Positions 1 to 9,315 of a DNA stretch of 36,157 nt are shown one piece after another. Every line of letters starts with the position of its first letter. Positions within the stretch are counted from its first letter, which is position 1. The notes under the pieces are model-generated. The model ran no database searches and was not told the origin of the DNA. It was given only the letters and a program-made list of their open reading frames with translations. Both the position numbers and the translations under genes were made by a program. This DNA comes from Labilibacter sediminis (GTDB lineage: Bacteria > Bacteroidota > Bacteroidia > Bacteroidales > Marinilabiliaceae): positions 1-36,157 of the forward strand of contig NZ_VCHY01000033.1 in the NCBI RefSeq assembly GCF_005877885.1, written 5' to 3'.

Positions 1-78
1 ATTATAAACAATCGGGAAGAGCAGGTTGGCATTCTCCTCGACTAGACTTTTTTTTTGCTTCCTTTTTGTGGCAATGAC

Positions 79-146
79 AATTATTGCGATAAGTGAGAGC
101 AGTGCCAAGCTGGCTTGAGTAATGTTGAACGAAGCAATAATCTTTT
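79..146. repeat. dispersed palindromic repeat, copy A
   Basis: Starts AATTATTGCGATAAGTGAG and ends GCAATAATCTTTT, so its ends are inverted (ATTATTGC/GCAATAAT) and the centre is partly palindromic (AAGCTGGCTT). Two further copies lie at 23621-23689 and 24145-24212. A T-rich lead-in (TTTTTTGCTTC) precedes copies A and C and recurs near the right end of the window. It has no coding capacity and resembles a REP or MITE-like dispersed element. Confidence 0.7.
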
Positions 147-163
147 AAAAAAGGAAGTAGGGT

Positions 164-210
164 ATGGGACAAAGTCCCATTCTTAAGAAATTCATGAAAT
201 GAATTTCTTA
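164..210. repeat. two adjacent perfect hairpins
   Basis: ATGGGAC/GTCCCAT (7 bp, loop AAA, 164-180) is followed at once by TAAGAAATTCAT/ATGAATTTCTTA (12 bp, loop GAA, 184-210). Neither has a clear terminator T-tract and no gene ends here. The rest of 1-674 shows no gene that I can support. Confidence 0.6.
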
Positions 211-612
211 ACTAAACGACATTGATAATCCGGGTTAAAAGATTCACTTTCCCTTATAATAGAATCTTTTAGTAAATAAATCTGATAGATTTGCACAAGG
301 CTGTAATTCAAAATTAATCACTTATTTATGAGATTTATTATTTAGTGTCTGCAAATGAAAATAGACTTCTGATAAAGAAAGTTGTATGTTTGAGTCTTGC
401 TAAGTTATAAAAGAGGGGGTGAAAATGAGTTATACCAATTTTATTATGTAATTAGCTTTAAATAATTTTATAAATTTTGGGTTTAATCAATGCATGAAAT
501 TGAGTCATAGCCATAGCTACGGCGATATTTTATAACGAAGAGTAAATTCAAAAGAATAAAATTATAACGCTAATTTCTTGGTAATATTGGTATTAATAAA
601 AGCAAGTATAAC

Positions 613-651
613 AAAAAAAATAGGATGGCTCTTATATAATAGAACCATCCT
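613..651 (-). terminator. intrinsic terminator of the secreted glycosidase
   Basis: On the minus strand an 11-bp stem with one mismatch (622-632 with 641-651, 8-nt loop) is followed by eight T (complement of 613-620). It lies about 25 nt past the stop of the glycosidase gene. Confidence 0.75.
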
Positions 652-674
652 TTATAATAAGTTTTAACTTACAA

Positions 675-3047
675 TTATTTTTTTATTATTTTCTTTATGA
701 AATGTTCATTTTCAGAACTTAATAGAATTGTATACATACCGGAAGGGTATGAAGATAAATCAATAAATTCTGTATTCTGTAAAACACTTACAACTAGTTT
801 ACCTTGTGAATTAAATATAGAAATTGATTGTATTGAATCTGCATTTTTAAAATATAATATGTCGTTTACAGGATTAGGATAAATCGTTACTATTTCAACA
901 GACTCTTCCATTTCTGCTAATGTTGCAGTTTTTAATTGATTGCAGCTTATATCGTTGCTGGCAGCATCATAAATAAGTGAATTATGAGTGACATTATCAA
1001 CACAAACATCAAAGCTAAAATTACCTTTACCAGTAGCAGTTGATATTAGTGTTACTGTACCATCGCTACCTGTTATACCTGAAACAGTTTCATTCACAGC
1101 ACCAGTAAAAGTAACTGTTACATTCGCATCATTTACAGGAACTTCAAGATTGTCGTGTATGGTAACTGTGGCACTTGCCTTTTTCTTTCCTTGACCCGCA
1201 TCTACTATATTAGTTTCAATAGATTGAACATGTGAACTTATGTGGTTAGCTGATGAGGTACTTGTATTTACTGATGCCTGAGATGATTCGTTACCTGCTG
1301 CATCTACAGCACTTACATTAAAAGTATATGCAGTGGATTCTGTTAATCCTGTTACATTGTAGGAAGTACTTGAAACATTTGTAATTAAAGATGTTCCATT
1401 ATATACATTGTAGCCCGTAACCCCAATATTATCACTTGATGCTGACCAGTCTAACTGTACTGATGTAATTGAAGGTGTTGCAGATAGATTGGACGGTGCT
1501 GTTGGTGCTTCGGTATCCGGAACATCTACGTATTCAGGAGTTATAAAAAGTTTGGGACTATTAGTACCGACTTCTTTGCTATTGAAAAATATTGATGCAT
1601 CTGTAGTTGATGCATCAGAAAGTATAATTGTAACAACATTGTTGCCTGCTGCCTGAGCAATATAAGATGTAACATCCCATTCGAAATACCGGCCTGATGT
1701 AGTTATAGCAACAGCATCAATTGCAGCTCCCTGAGCAGGGGCATTATTCCATGTAATTGAGCTCTCGTCCCAACTATTATTAGATGCTTCATAAGCAGTT
1801 ACTGTAAATGGAGATACTTGATTGGCATAAAGTCTCAGCGTTGCGCTTTCAATATTATTGTACTCGCTTAAATCAAATTGGAGATATATCTTCCTGTTAT
1901 AATCTTCAATGGCAGTCATTTTCACAAGCAAATCTGTGTTGGTGCCGTAATTGATATCTGCGCTGCTACCTCCACGAACATAAGCATCATGAGTTGGATT
2001 TAGTGCTACATCGCTGGCATTAGCTAAATACACATTTTTAACAACATCAAACGTCAGTTTTTTATTTCTGTAAATATCAGTTATTCCCCAATATTCTTCA
2101 TTTGGAGCTCCGTCGTAGGGAACACCACTACTATTTGGCGCAGACCCGCCAGTATCTTGCTGATCAGGATTTCCTGCTTTATACCATCCATCGGTAAAAG
2201 CATATAGGGCACAGCCCGAACCAATTGTTAAATCGGTAAATACATTAGTCAATATAACCTCATTTGCATCAGCTTGCATTTGTTGGTTTTCGCCATAAGC
2301 ATATACAGGATCAGAAGAATCTGAATTATAGCTATCGCCTCCTGTCTCTGACAAATAACAGGGCAAATCGCTAATTGCTGCAAAATCACTAATTGCATCA
2401 TTAGAGTTATCCCATCGATATACATTCATTCCCCATACGTCAACATTTGGAGCTTTATTTAATACTTCTACTGTAGGCACTTCACCATGCGAAGTTGAAA
2501 CAGGATGATTAGGATCTATAGAATGTATTGTTGCTGCACAATCATTTAATAAAGTATACCAGTTATCTATATTGTTTTCAAACCATTCCGGATGATAATT
2601 ATACTCGTTGCCCAAATCCCATAACAATATGGCATCATGATTTTTATAAGTATTAATGTAAGTAATGTAATCGCCGGACTTTAAGTCTGCTGAAGCGGCA
2701 AATCCCATGATTATCTTGATGTCATTTGCTGCAAATTCATCTAAAACCCATGTTTCCCAAACAGGTCTGTAAATACGTACGGTATTTATTCCTGCTTCCT
2801 TCATTAGTGCTATATCTCCTTGAAGGATTGCCAAATCCCACACAACAGAAGAACTTCCAATTGGAACCGGACTATAACATATTCCTCTGATTATATATCT
2901 TTCTGTTTCATCATAGATATATCTGCCACTTGTAAAAACACCTTGTGCAAAGCTATTACTCAATGATGTAAGCAAAACTAAGCAAAGTGTTAAATAAACA
3001 TTAGATTTTTTAAGAAATCTCTTTCCGTAAATTAGATTCATAACCAA
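675..3047 (-). CDS. secreted glycoside hydrolase-like protein with DNRLRE, FN3 and T9SS sorting domains
   Basis: 790 aa. A signal peptide covers about residues 1-35, ending SLSNSFAQ. Residues ~40-340 look like a (beta/alpha)8 glycosidase barrel: WDLGNE puts the probable acid/base at E148 and YLSETGG the probable nucleophile at E234, the layout of clan GH-A enzymes (GH2/GH5 type). A DNRLRE/CBM96-like domain follows (~345-505, starting at DAYVRGGSS, with YLQFDLS and ITWNNAP), then fibronectin type III (~513-597), an Ig-like segment (~603-705, with DANVTVTF) and a type A T9SS C-terminal domain (~720-790, IYPNPVND to FIKKIIKK). The protein is therefore probably exported by T9SS and attached to the cell surface or released, acting on a polysaccharide. 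The substrate cannot be read from the sequence. The start could be M1 or M3. It is monocistronic, with its own terminator downstream. Confidence 0.85.
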   Translation of the reverse strand: MVMNLIYGKRFLKKSNVYLTLCLVLLTSLSNSFAQGVFTSGRYIYDETERYIIRGICYSPVPIGSSSVVWDLAILQGDIALMKEAGINTVRIYRPVWETWVLDEFAANDIKIIMGFAASADLKSGDYITYINTYKNHDAILLWDLGNEYNYHPEWFENNIDNWYTLLNDCAATIHSIDPNHPVSTSHGEVPTVEVLNKAPNVDVWGMNVYRWDNSNDAISDFAAISDLPCYLSETGGDSYNSDSSDPVYAYGENQQMQADANEVILTNVFTDLTIGSGCALYAFTDGWYKAGNPDQQDTGGSAPNSSGVPYDGAPNEEYWGITDIYRNKKLTFDVVKNVYLANASDVALNPTHDAYVRGGSSADINYGTNTDLLVKMTAIEDYNRKIYLQFDLSEYNNIESATLRLYANQVSPFTVTAYEASNNSWDESSITWNNAPAQGAAIDAVAITTSGRYFEWDVTSYIAQAAGNNVVTIILSDASTTDASIFFNSKEVGTNSPKLFITPEYVDVPDTEAPTAPSNLSATPSITSVQLDWSASSDNIGVTGYNVYNGTSLITNVSSTSYNVTGLTESTAYTFNVSAVDAAGNESSQASVNTSTSSANHISSHVQSIETNIVDAGQGKKKASATVTIHDNLEVPVNDANVTVTFTGAVNETVSGITGSDGTVTLISTATGKGNFSFDVCVDNVTHNSLIYDAASNDISCNQLKTATLAEMEESVEIVTIYPNPVNDILYFKNADSIQSISIFNSQGKLVVSVLQNTEFIDLSSYPSGMYTILLSSENEHFIKKIIKK

Positions 3048-4070
3048 TTTTTTAGTTAAAATTTAAATTAAAAAACTTTGGCAAGCTAGATCAAGTAAGG
3101 GACAAAACATTATAAAGCACCACAACAAAAACCCTACAGAAACTTCACAAAAACACACATGGGAATAGTTAGTTCCTTATGATACCTAATTAGTAAATTG
3201 GTTGGTATGCAAATAAGAACGTTATTTTTAAAGCAGCCTTGATGTTTTTTCCCTGCCTGACGGAAGGGCAGGCTTAGTTTTTGTCATCAAGAACATCGGA
3301 ACGATTAAGAATTGAGTATTCTTAATTGTTTCAGCAGTAAGTCTGGTTTGGGCGACGCACCAATTATTTTGGACAGCTCTGAATTGATTAGTATACTAGT
3401 TCAAAAGGGCTATTGTATTATTTACTAGTAAGCTTATGTTTCCGCTTATAAACAACGATTTTCTTCGTCAAATTTGCTTAATATAGCCCGCCCTGCCTGC
3501 CGGCTAGGCAGGTATGCTTTTACAAATATTCCTTGAAACTCATTATTAATAAGCAGTCTGAGTCATAAATTTTATGTCGAACTGAGGTTAAATAAAAGAC
3601 TGCAGAATGGCCTTCTGAGTAGTGTCCAATATAAAAGCTCTTCCAGTATAGATTATCTAAGAATTTTACCTATACCCAGAAAAAAGTGAAGATCCATTTG
3701 TTTTTTTATGAAAACAGACATAAAAACAGGGGTATAAAAAAAGGACAGATCAAAAAATCTGTCCTTCACCCTTAATTCAGTTAACTAAATCCAAGTTTTA
3801 TGAAAAATCCCTAATACAAAGATGAAGAATAATCTTAAAGTTTAATGGGAAATAGCTGTTAACAAAGGTTAAATCTTTGTTCTTCTGTTTTAAAGGATAA
3901 ATACAGGGCTTTGTCTTGTGATTTTGTTGGTTTTCAGCTTGTTGTTTTTTGGTTTAGGGTGAAGTTCTATTGTTTTAATAGTTCATTCTGATGTTCAAAT
4001 GTTTTGATTTTCACAATTCAATATTCAAAATTTTAGGTATTTGTGGTAAATTGAGCCGCTTAATTATTAA
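3048..4070. other. 1-kb intergenic region with GC-rich hairpins
   Basis: No ORF here looks real. Two related hairpins built on CCTGCC/GGCAGG lie at 3252-3272 and 3492-3512, the second containing TGCCGGC. They look like members of one dispersed repeat family. A terminator-like hairpin at 3735-3766 is listed separately. Confidence 0.5.
3735..3766 (-). terminator. orphan minus-strand terminator-like hairpin
   Basis: AAGGACAGAT (3741-3750) pairs perfectly with ATCTGTCCTT (3757-3766) around a 6-nt loop. An A-run at 3736-3742 gives a T-tract on the minus strand. No minus-strand gene ends here, so the transcript it would end is unknown. Confidence 0.5.
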
Positions 4071-5252
4071 ATGTTTAAAAAAGTATTGTCTATGAAACTT
4101 AATGTACTACAGGTCATTTTATTACTGTGTCTTATACCGATTTCAACTGTATGGGGGCAGGAAAATTACAAAGAGAAGGATACGAAGTTTGATTTCCAAA
4201 ATGAAAATTTTTATGAAGTTAAAATGTATTCCAGTGACGAGTTAAAGTTTAAAAAGAAGCCTAAAAATGTTATCCTATTGATCGGTGATGGAATGGGAGT
4301 GTCTCAGGTATTTGCCGGTATTACGGCAAATAAAGGTCAACTGAATCTGTTAAACTTTAAAAATATTGGTTTTTCAAAAACGCAGAGTGCAAATAATTAT
4401 GTCACTGATTCTGCAGCCGGAGGAACAGCACTTTCTTCTGGGGTAAAAACAAAAAATGGTGCTATTGGAGTTGATCCAGAAGGTAATCCGGTGGAAACAA
4501 TTCTTGAAATAGCAGAAAAAAATGATAAGGTAACAGGGCTTGTTTCTACATCAGCTATTACGCACGCTACGCCAGCTTCGTTTATTGCCCATCAGCTAAA
4601 GCGTAAAATGTATGAAGAAATTGCTGCCGATTTTTTAAAAACAGATATTGATGTTTTTATTGGTGGAGGTAAGGACTTTTTTGATGCGCGAAAAGATAAG
4701 CGTGATTTAACCAAAGAGTTAGAGGATAAAGGTTATCAAATGTACTATGATATTGATGATGCAGCAAATGTTACTTCAGGCAAGCTTGGCGTTTTAACAG
4801 CTGCAGCACATAACCCGGATTTCTCAGAGAGAGGTGAATTACTGGTAAAGTCAACAGAGAAGGCTATTCAGATTTTGTCTAATAGTGACAAAGGTTTTTT
4901 CTTAATGGTTGAAGGTTCTCAAATAGATTGGGGAGGGCACCAAAATAATACATCGTATGTAACAGGTGAAATGCTTGACTTTGATAAAACGATAGGTGAA
5001 GTGTTGGAGTTTGCAGTAAAAGATAAAGAAACACTGGTTATTGTTACTGCAGATCATGAAACAGGGGGTATGGCACTTTTAAAGAGTGATATGGATAAAG
5101 GTTTTGTTAAGGCTGCATATGCAACAGGAGGTCATACTGGTGTAATGGTTCCTGTTTTTGCAATAGGACCGGGTGCTGAAGAGTTTACCGGCATTTATGA
5201 AAATACTGAGGTGTTTGAGAAAATGTTAAAGGCTTTTGGGTTTGAAAAATAG
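4071..5252 (+). CDS. secreted alkaline phosphatase (PhoA family)
   Basis: 393 aa. It hydrolyses phosphate monoesters outside the cytoplasm to release inorganic phosphate. A signal peptide is visible (ILLLCLIPISTVWGQ, cleavage near residue 30). The family motifs are complete: metal ligand D73 in LIGDGMG, nucleophile S114 in VTDSAAGGTA, metal ligands in EGSQIDWGGH (E281, D286, H290), D328/H329 in VTADHETGG, and the last histidine H355 in ATGGHTG. Length and architecture fit a single-domain alkaline phosphatase without added anchors. The second methionine (4092, MKLNVLQ) also gives a proper signal peptide, so either start is possible. It is followed by a strong terminator shared with the convergent DUF6249 gene. 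No clear promoter or Pho-box-like element is seen upstream. Confidence 0.93.
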   Translation: MFKKVLSMKLNVLQVILLLCLIPISTVWGQENYKEKDTKFDFQNENFYEVKMYSSDELKFKKKPKNVILLIGDGMGVSQVFAGITANKGQLNLLNFKNIGFSKTQSANNYVTDSAAGGTALSSGVKTKNGAIGVDPEGNPVETILEIAEKNDKVTGLVSTSAITHATPASFIAHQLKRKMYEEIAADFLKTDIDVFIGGGKDFFDARKDKRDLTKELEDKGYQMYYDIDDAANVTSGKLGVLTAAAHNPDFSERGELLVKSTEKAIQILSNSDKGFFLMVEGSQIDWGGHQNNTSYVTGEMLDFDKTIGEVLEFAVKDKETLVIVTADHETGGMALLKSDMDKGFVKAAYATGGHTGVMVPVFAIGPGAEEFTGIYENTEVFEKMLKAFGFEK

Positions 5253-5276
5253 ATAGAGTCTAAAAAATAAAAGAAG

Positions 5277-5318
5277 CGGGAAGCAAAACTTTGGTCAGGT
5301 ATTGCTTCCCGTTTTTTT
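5277..5318 (+). terminator. bidirectional intrinsic terminator
   Basis: CGGGAAGCAA (5277-5286) pairs perfectly with TTGCTTCCCG (5302-5311), followed by seven T. It ends the phosphatase transcript. It abuts the stop codon of the convergent gene, and an A-rich run on its left side could let it work in the other direction too. Confidence 0.9.
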
Positions 5319-5655
5319 ATAGATTAAGTTTTTTCTGAATAAGGTAGTAGCACAACAGGCTTAATCCTCCTAAAAGAAAAATCATAGAAAGATAAGCAAC
5401 AGCTTCTTCCAGGCCAGTGTTCTCGGCCAGGTAATTTCCAATGAGTAAAGCTATTCCTTCGCCAACAAACAGTATGGCAAATTTTAAATTATTTCCGGTG
5501 AATGTTTTTTTCTCTCCCTGATTAAAAATGCTGGCTTCTTTTCCTGCGGCAATCAGGGCCGTTCTTTCTATCCTTCTGTTCTTAAAAAAAGAAAGCATTA
5601 CAATGGTTCCGAAAATTGGGCCAAAAATAGCCAGAAGTATAAATGCAGCGTCCAT
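5317..5655 (-). CDS. DUF6249-type small membrane protein
   Basis: 112 aa. There is an N-terminal membrane segment (residues 3-23, FILLAIFGPIFGTIVMLSFF), a charged cytoplasmic stretch NRRIERTALIAAGKEASIF, and two further hydrophobic segments (~58-76 and ~85-107). The NRR...ERxALIxxGKE signature after the first helix is typical of the DUF6249 family found in Bacteroidota. Its function is unknown. In many genomes relatives lie near ECF sigma factors; here the sigma gene is 2.7 kb away beyond recQ. The stop codon lies in the A/T end of the shared terminator. Confidence 0.75.
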   Translation of the reverse strand: MDAAFILLAIFGPIFGTIVMLSFFKNRRIERTALIAAGKEASIFNQGEKKTFTGNNLKFAILFVGEGIALLIGNYLAENTGLEEAVAYLSMIFLLGGLSLLCYYLIQKKLNL

Positions 5656-5800
5656 AACAAAAATATTTAAGGTTTTTAATATTCATCTCTACTTGTATAG
5701 ACTACTTGTTTTATTTTGTGGTTACAAATATGATAGAAAAGATGTATGTTTTTTAAAAATAAAAATTCGGAGGAATGGTTTTTTACTAATCTGATTTCAA

Positions 5801-5808
5801 TATTTTTG
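5801..5808 (+). promoter_or_regulatory. recQ -7 promoter element, almost leaderless
   Basis: TATTTTTG matches TAnnTTTG and ends only 4 nt before the recQ ATG at 5813. Transcription would then start at or next to the start codon. No clear -33 TTG is seen. Confidence 0.5.
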
Positions 5809-5812
5809 CGCC

Positions 5813-7927
5813 ATGCAAACAGAAAAAGCCAGGAGCATACTTAAAAACGTATTCGGATATAGCAGTTTTCGTCCCATGCAGGAGCAGGTGATTGAGGCTG
5901 TTTTGTGTCAGAAAGATTGCATGGTATTAATGCCAACAGGAGGAGGGAAGTCGATATGTTATCAAATACCTGCGCTTACACTGGAAGGAGTTACTATTGT
6001 TGTTTCTCCATTGATTGCTCTTATGAAAGATCAGGTAGAAGCCTTAAGGGTGAACGGAGTTGATGCTGCATATTTAAACAGTTCCTTAACAGAAGAGGAG
6101 CAGGTCGAAGTGGTGAAGAAAGTATTGGACTCAAAAGTGAAGCTGCTTTATGTATCGCCGGAGAAAATGAATTCGGAAAACTTTTATTATACGCTACTTC
6201 AGGTAAATATTAGTTTAATAGCCATAGATGAGGCGCATTGTATATCGTCGTGGGGGCATGATTTCAGACCGGATTATAAAAGATTAGGTTATTTAAAGAA
6301 GCAGTTTAAAAATGTGCCCATGATGGCTTTAACAGCCACAGCCGATCCACTTACCCAGGAAGATATTCTGCTTCAGTTAGGTCTTAATAAACCTCAGGTA
6401 TTTAAAGATTCTTTCAGTAGACCAAATATTTTTTTGGAGGCACGACCAGCCTATAAACGCAAGGAGGTTATCTTAAAATTTATACAGGAAAGAGCAGAGG
6501 AATCGGGTATTATTTATTGTTTAAGTAAAAAGAATACCGAAGATTTGGCTCGTTTTTTAAGCAATAATGGTATTTCGGCCAATTATTACCATGCAGGTAT
6601 GGATGCAGGCAGAAGACATGCTGTTCAAGATGATTTTATTAATGACAGGATAAAGGTGGTTTGTGCAACCATTGCTTTTGGAATGGGCATAGATAAATCC
6701 AATGTGCGATGGGTTATTCACCATAACATGCCTAAAAATATTGAAGGTTATTATCAGGAAATTGGCAGATGCGGAAGAGATGGTATGCCTGCACATGCAT
6801 TATTGTTTTATGGAGGACAGGATTATAAGATTCTGGCTACTTTTAATGAAGAATCTGAACGTAAAGTAATTTTAAATGCGAGGCTCGATCGAATGCTTCA
6901 CTTTTCAGAATCGAATCACTGCAGACAAAAAATATTGCTCAACTATTTTGGAGAATGGAGCACTAAGGATTGTGGAGAGTGCGATAATTGTAAAGGAACG
7001 CAGGCTTTATTTGATGGTACTATTCATGTTCAGAAAGCACTTTCGGCTGTGGCCAGATTACAAGGTAAATTACCTGTTGGTTTGTTGGCTCATGTGATGA
7101 CCGGACAAAGAACACCGGATGTTGTTGCGGGTAAATTTGATCAGATAAAAACATTTGGAGCGGGTAAGGATCAGGCCATAGAAGATTGGAACCTCATGAT
7201 TAATCAGATGCTTAATTTAGGCTATTTAAAGATTGAATATCATAACGGAAGTATTTTGGCATTAACACCCTTAAGTAATCAGGTTTTGTTTGAGGGAGCC
7301 GGAGTTAGCTTGCATAAGTTGCATCAAAGGATTAAGCGTGCAGCTAAAATAGAAAATGCACAGCCTAAATTAGCCACATCAACCTTACCAAAACAAAAAA
7401 GTCTTTTCGAAAGATTGCGACAGTTGCGTCGTTCTATGGCAGTAAAAATGGGGGTGCCGCCTTATATATTATTTTCAGATGCCACATTAGCCGAAATGGT
7501 AACTTATAAGCCAACCAATGAGTGGGAGATGAAAGAAATATCGGGTGTAGGTAATAAAAAATGGGAGCAATACGGCCAGGCTTTTATCGATGAAATAAAT
7601 TCATTTTTAAATGAAAAGAAAGGTAAAGCGAAACCTGCTTACCAGAAAACGTACGATCTTTATAAAAAAGGATTTTCTCCTGAGGTTATTGCATCTCAGT
7701 TAGGAGTTAATGTAATTACTGTGTATTCCCATTTGGCTACATTGTATCAAAAAGGATCAGATGTGGACATCGAACAATATGTGATGCCTTATGAGTTAAT
7801 AGCCATTGAAGAGGTATTAAAAGGATCTCCGGGTATTAGTTTGCAGGAGATTTACGAAGTGACCCAAAGGGAGATACCACATCATATTATTCGATTATCA
7901 ATGGCCTTAATTGATCAAAAAAATTAA
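5813..7927 (+). CDS. recQ: ATP-dependent DNA helicase RecQ
   Basis: 704 aa. A 3'-5' DNA helicase of recombination and fork repair. Walker A is MPTGGGKS (K46), the DEAH box is at 139-142, and the aromatic-rich loop is SSWGHDFRPDY (145-155). Motif III is ALTATADP, motif V AFGMGIDKSNVRW, and motif VI QEIGRCGRDG, with Cys320 where Ala is usual. Zinc-binding cysteines are C370, C387, C390 and C393. An RQC winged helix (~400-515) and an HRDC domain (~527-600, including LAEMVTYKPTNEWEMKEI) follow. The final ~100 residues form the helix-turn-helix tail (KGFSPEVIASQLGVNVITVYSHL) seen in long RecQ proteins. The start is fixed by MQTEKARSILKNVFGYSSFR, a normal RecQ N-terminus. Its stop overlaps the convergent gene by 4 nt. 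Confidence 0.97.
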   Translation: MQTEKARSILKNVFGYSSFRPMQEQVIEAVLCQKDCMVLMPTGGGKSICYQIPALTLEGVTIVVSPLIALMKDQVEALRVNGVDAAYLNSSLTEEEQVEVVKKVLDSKVKLLYVSPEKMNSENFYYTLLQVNISLIAIDEAHCISSWGHDFRPDYKRLGYLKKQFKNVPMMALTATADPLTQEDILLQLGLNKPQVFKDSFSRPNIFLEARPAYKRKEVILKFIQERAEESGIIYCLSKKNTEDLARFLSNNGISANYYHAGMDAGRRHAVQDDFINDRIKVVCATIAFGMGIDKSNVRWVIHHNMPKNIEGYYQEIGRCGRDGMPAHALLFYGGQDYKILATFNEESERKVILNARLDRMLHFSESNHCRQKILLNYFGEWSTKDCGECDNCKGTQALFDGTIHVQKALSAVARLQGKLPVGLLAHVMTGQRTPDVVAGKFDQIKTFGAGKDQAIEDWNLMINQMLNLGYLKIEYHNGSILALTPLSNQVLFEGAGVSLHKLHQRIKRAAKIENAQPKLATSTLPKQKSLFERLRQLRRSMAVKMGVPPYILFSDATLAEMVTYKPTNEWEMKEISGVGNKKWEQYGQAFIDEINSFLNEKKGKAKPAYQKTYDLYKKGFSPEVIASQLGVNVITVYSHLATLYQKGSDVDIEQYVMPYELIAIEEVLKGSPGISLQEIYEVTQREIPHHIIRLSMALIDQKN

Positions 7928-8355
7928 AGCGATCGGGAGCTTAATTTATTCATCATCTTATCGAGGAAGATAATTGCAGAAATACCCACGCTTACAATGT
8001 AAACTAAAGCAGGTACCTGAGCAAAAGCATTTGCTAATGATTCAAATGATTTGGTAAAAGAGTTTTGTGTATTTGTAAGTTCAATGTTGTTTGTTATTGA
8101 AATGTCGCCTGCAATATCTTTAACATCAAATAAATATACAAGAAGTAACGAAAAAGCTACAGCTGCTCCAAGCCAGATTTTGTGATTGGTGCTTAGTTTG
8201 CTGCTGGTGTATATGGGTTGATTCGACCACTCATGCATCACCTTATCCATCGTAATTTTCTTAAAGTCAGGAGAGGGAGATGAAGGGCTGAAATCATCAA
8301 AAAGATTTTTAATGAACTCAGATTCATGGTCAATATGTTGCTTTTTATCTTTCAT
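7924..8355 (-). CDS. two-helix membrane protein after an ECF sigma gene, possible anti-sigma partner
   Basis: 143 aa. The N-terminal half is soluble and charged (ESEFIKNLFDDFSPSSPSPDF, then ITMDKVMHEW). A membrane segment follows at ~65-80 (WLGAAVAFSLLLVYLF), then a polar loop, then a second hydrophobic segment at ~115-131 (ALVYIVSVGISAIIFLD). It starts 1 nt after the sigma factor stop, so the two are co-transcribed and probably translationally coupled. Position and layout (short cytoplasmic N-terminus before a membrane helix) suggest it holds or senses for the sigma factor. No zinc-binding HxxxCxxC anti-sigma motif is present, so the role is inference from position. I do not recognise a named family. 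Confidence 0.7.
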   Translation of the reverse strand: MKDKKQHIDHESEFIKNLFDDFSPSSPSPDFKKITMDKVMHEWSNQPIYTSSKLSTNHKIWLGAAVAFSLLLVYLFDVKDIAGDISITNNIELTNTQNSFTKSFESLANAFAQVPALVYIVSVGISAIIFLDKMMNKLSSRSL

Positions 8356-8356
8356 T

Positions 8357-8920
8357 TTATAAATGAATTAATGATTTTGCCTGGCCATTCATAATTTGTT
8401 GCAGCTGTTCATACATATTCTTTCGTGCCCTGAATAACTTTACCTTTATGTTGCTAACACTTAATCCTGTTGACTCGGCTAATTCTTCAATATTTAATTC
8501 TTTGTAATAGTATAATATTAATAAAAAACCTTCATCTTCTTTAAGACGTTGAATGGCTAATTTTATTATTTTTTTTCTATCCTGAATTTCCAGCTTTTTA
8601 TTTTCCGCGACAACACTTTCGTTTTTTGAATCAAGTGGTTGCCATTGCATTTTATTTATACGAACCTTGCTTAAAGCCGTTCTGTATACAATTTTATATA
8701 ACCAGGTGCTGAATTTTGATTTACCTTTGAATGATCCTAAATTTTTATAGGCTTTTATAAAAGCATCCTGGGCAACCTCTTCAGCATCTTCGTTTGATTT
8801 TGTAATACTAAGCGCAAGAGTAAAAGCCATGTTTTGATAGCGTTCTACCAAAATTGAATAGGCTGAAACATCGCCTTGGCTGATTTGTCTGATAATTATT
8901 TTATCACTAGGATTACTCAT
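8357..8920 (-). CDS. ECF-type RNA polymerase sigma factor
   Basis: 187 aa. Region 2 spans ~12-85 (AYSILVERYQNMAFTLAL, DAEEVAQDAFIKAYKNL, FSTWLYKIVYRTALSKVR), with the helices that bind core polymerase and the -10 element. A ~45-residue linker follows. Region 4 spans ~118-175 (EGFLLILYYYKELNIEELAE, STGLSVSNIKVKLFRARKNM), a helix-turn-helix for the -35 element. There is no region 3, which places it in the ECF group. It heads a two-gene unit with the small membrane protein directly downstream. The regulon is not visible from this window. Confidence 0.93.
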   Translation of the reverse strand: MSNPSDKIIIRQISQGDVSAYSILVERYQNMAFTLALSITKSNEDAEEVAQDAFIKAYKNLGSFKGKSKFSTWLYKIVYRTALSKVRINKMQWQPLDSKNESVVAENKKLEIQDRKKIIKLAIQRLKEDEGFLLILYYYKELNIEELAESTGLSVSNIKVKLFRARKNMYEQLQQIMNGQAKSLIHL

Positions 8921-9101
8921 CTACACAGTTTGACGCTTAAAGCACGTTTCAAGTTACAACTGAAATCAAAAAATATCAATTCAACTTCAATGAAGTGTAT
9001 ATTGAAAATTGTAGAAAAAAATAATTCTGCAGGTAAGTTTTTGAGGAATAAGAGAATAGGGTGACGGGGTAAAAAAAAGTAAAAAAAATATAGCCAGAGT
9101 G

Positions 9102-9132
9102 TTGGTGTTTGTTTAAAAATGGTATACATTTG
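9102..9132 (+). promoter_or_regulatory. promoter of tRNA-Met
   Basis: The -7 element TACATTTG (9125-9132) matches TAnnTTTG. A TTGG at 9102-9105 sits 19 nt upstream, the usual spacing for the -33 element. The tRNA begins about 43 nt downstream. Confidence 0.65.
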
Positions 9133-9175
9133 CAACCGCAAAAAAGAAAAACACACAGTGTTAATCTTTAAAAAT

Positions 9176-9249
9176 GCCGAGGTAGCTCAGCTGGTTAGAG
9201 CGCATGATTCATAATCATGAGGTCGGCGGTTCAAGCCCGCCTCTCGGTA
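9176..9249 (+). tRNA. tRNA-Met (anticodon CAT)
   Basis: Complete cloverleaf: acceptor GCCGAGG/TCTCGGT with a G-T first pair, D-arm GCTC/GAGC with GGTTAGA loop, anticodon arm CATGA-TTCATAA-TCATG with CAT at its centre, T-arm GGCGG-TTCAAGC-CCGCC, discriminator A. The 3' CCA is not encoded, as is usual in Bacteroidota. The first pair is not the C1-A72 mismatch of initiator tRNA, so this is probably an elongator. An Ile tRNA with a modified CAT anticodon cannot be excluded by eye. Confidence 0.95.
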
Positions 9250-9250
9250 C

Positions 9251-9285
9251 AAAGGGAACGAAATTTTTTCGTTCCCTTTTTTTAT
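9251..9285 (+). terminator. terminator of the tRNA gene
   Basis: Perfect 13-bp hairpin (9251-9263 with 9267-9279, core AGGGAACGAAA) running into a T-tract, directly after the tRNA. Confidence 0.9.
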
Positions 9286-9315
9286 ATCTGAATATCTGAT
9301 GAGCAAGGTCATTAT

